Assembly: GCA_022615465.1 (NCBI GenBank)
Contig: JAKEGR010000299.1
Span: 1-5,519, forward strand
Direction: 5' to 3'
Source: Planctomycetota bacterium
GTDB taxonomy: Bacteria; Planctomycetota; Planctomycetia; Pirellulales; Lacipirellulaceae
Length of the DNA stretch: 5,519 nt
Of this stretch, positions 4,962-5,519 are shown piece by piece (the stretch's first letter is position 1; each line of letters opens with the position of its first letter). Below the pieces are notes generated by a model. That model saw only the letters and a program-made list of their open reading frames with translations. It made no database searches and had not been told where the DNA came from. The position numbers and the translations under genes are program-made.

Positions 4962-5519
4962 CCAACAACCCAACGAACTCCGCTGCGGCCGCCAGGCCCA
5001 ACCGGCCAACCACGCCCGATTTCCCGTCGCGCCACACGAACCCCTTCGCCACTTGCTGGACGTACCCTGGCGCATTGCCGTTTCACTTCGCCGACGGTCA
5101 AACCGCCGAGCAACTAGTCGCTCGACTGGCATCGCAGAGTTGGCGCGGCGCGATCCTCGGCCCCCACGGCAGCGGCAAATCGACGCTGCTCGCTTCGCTG
5201 ATTCCACTCCTCGAAGCGACTGGCATTTGCGTTATTTCCATCACCCCACGCAAGGGCCAGCGACAGTTGCCGTCTGGTCTCATCGCCTCGTTGGGCAAGG
5301 CCCGTGCGGAGGACCGGTTTCTGACTCCAGACGCCGCGGGGGCTGCACCGCCCCGTTGCGTCGTCGGCTCCCAATGTCCTCACCAAATCCTGGTTATTGA
5401 CGGGTACGAACAACTCGCTTGGCTCGATCGTTGGCGGATGAAATGCCATTGCCGCCGACTGGAAGTTGGGCTGCTCATCACATCGCACACCGCGGGCGGC
5501 CTGCCCACGCTCATCAAAC
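4958..5519 (+). CDS. P-loop ATPase, 3' end beyond the window
   Basis: An open frame starts at the ATG at 4958, overlapping the previous stop as ATGA, and stays open to the right edge, giving 187 codons. After a Pro/Asn/Thr-rich N-terminus (1-30) comes WTYPGALPFHFADGQTAEQL, then Walker A GPHGSGKST (68-76, Lys74) and Walker B ILVIDGYEQL (144-153, Asp148), with Glu151 rather than a directly adjacent Glu. A strand ending LLITSH (172-177) sits where sensor 1 is expected. The order strand/P-loop/helix/strand (ICVISIT) fits a RecA- or AAA-like ATPase core; the specific family is not clear, and no ABC signature is visible before the edge. CHC at 163-165 is noted but no metal site can be claimed. No good Shine-Dalgarno is near (GGAGG at 4928-4932 is 25 bases away), so translation probably depends on re-initiation after the upstream gene. 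It likely powers or regulates a process involving the two arrestin-like neighbours. Confidence 0.85.
   Translation, partial: MTNNPTNSAAAARPNRPTTPDFPSRHTNPFATCWTYPGALPFHFADGQTAEQLVARLASQSWRGAILGPHGSGKSTLLASLIPLLEATGICVISITPRKGQRQLPSGLIASLGKARAEDRFLTPDAAGAAPPRCVVGSQCPHQILVIDGYEQLAWLDRWRMKCHCRRLEVGLLITSHTAGGLPTLIK

Noticed and set aside
1..5519. tRNA, rRNA, CRISPR array, insertion sequence ends or integrase sites
   Set aside because: No regularly spaced repeats, transposase frames, terminal inverted repeats or tRNA-like cloverleaf were found by reading both strands.

Overview
The window looks like a stretch of chromosome from a GC-rich bacterium, most likely a planctomycete (Pirellulales-like). 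The main clues are a very small stand-alone protein made almost only of an RNA polymerase alpha-subunit C-terminal domain, a gene type I associate with that phylum, and a downstream operon of poorly characterised proteins with a similar flavour. The assignment rests on gene content and style, not on any search.

Layout. Positions 1-272 hold no convincing gene. They contain a terminator-like hairpin plus T-tract (22-46) that may end a + strand gene lying off the left edge, and a short motif (167-183) that resembles dispersed repeats of environmental bacterial genomes. Positions 273-2744 on the minus strand encode a complete PcrA/UvrD superfamily 1 DNA helicase with every canonical motif, an acidic linker and a C-terminal Tudor-like domain. 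The divergent intergenic region 2745-3007 carries an 11-bp perfect inverted repeat and a good extended -10 sigma-70-type promoter. That promoter reads into the 90-residue alpha-CTD-like gene (3008-3280).

After a 158-base gap with a hairpin and a perfect 14-bp palindrome comes a tightly coupled operon on the + strand: a four-helix membrane protein with a C-terminal arrestin-like beta-sandwich (3439-4512), a small soluble arrestin-like protein (4509-4961), and a P-loop ATPase that runs off the right edge (4958 to beyond 5519). Both junctions are ATGA stop/start overlaps, so the three products are probably made together, perhaps in fixed ratio.

How they may work together. The helicase and the alpha-CTD-like protein are divergently arranged, and both belong to families that touch RNA polymerase; any functional link is inference. 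In the downstream operon the predicted topology puts the arrestin-like domain of the membrane protein in the cytoplasm, where it could meet the small arrestin-like protein and the ATPase. This membrane-arrestin / soluble-arrestin / ATPase set is the most likely undescribed system in the window. Its function cannot be read from the sequence.
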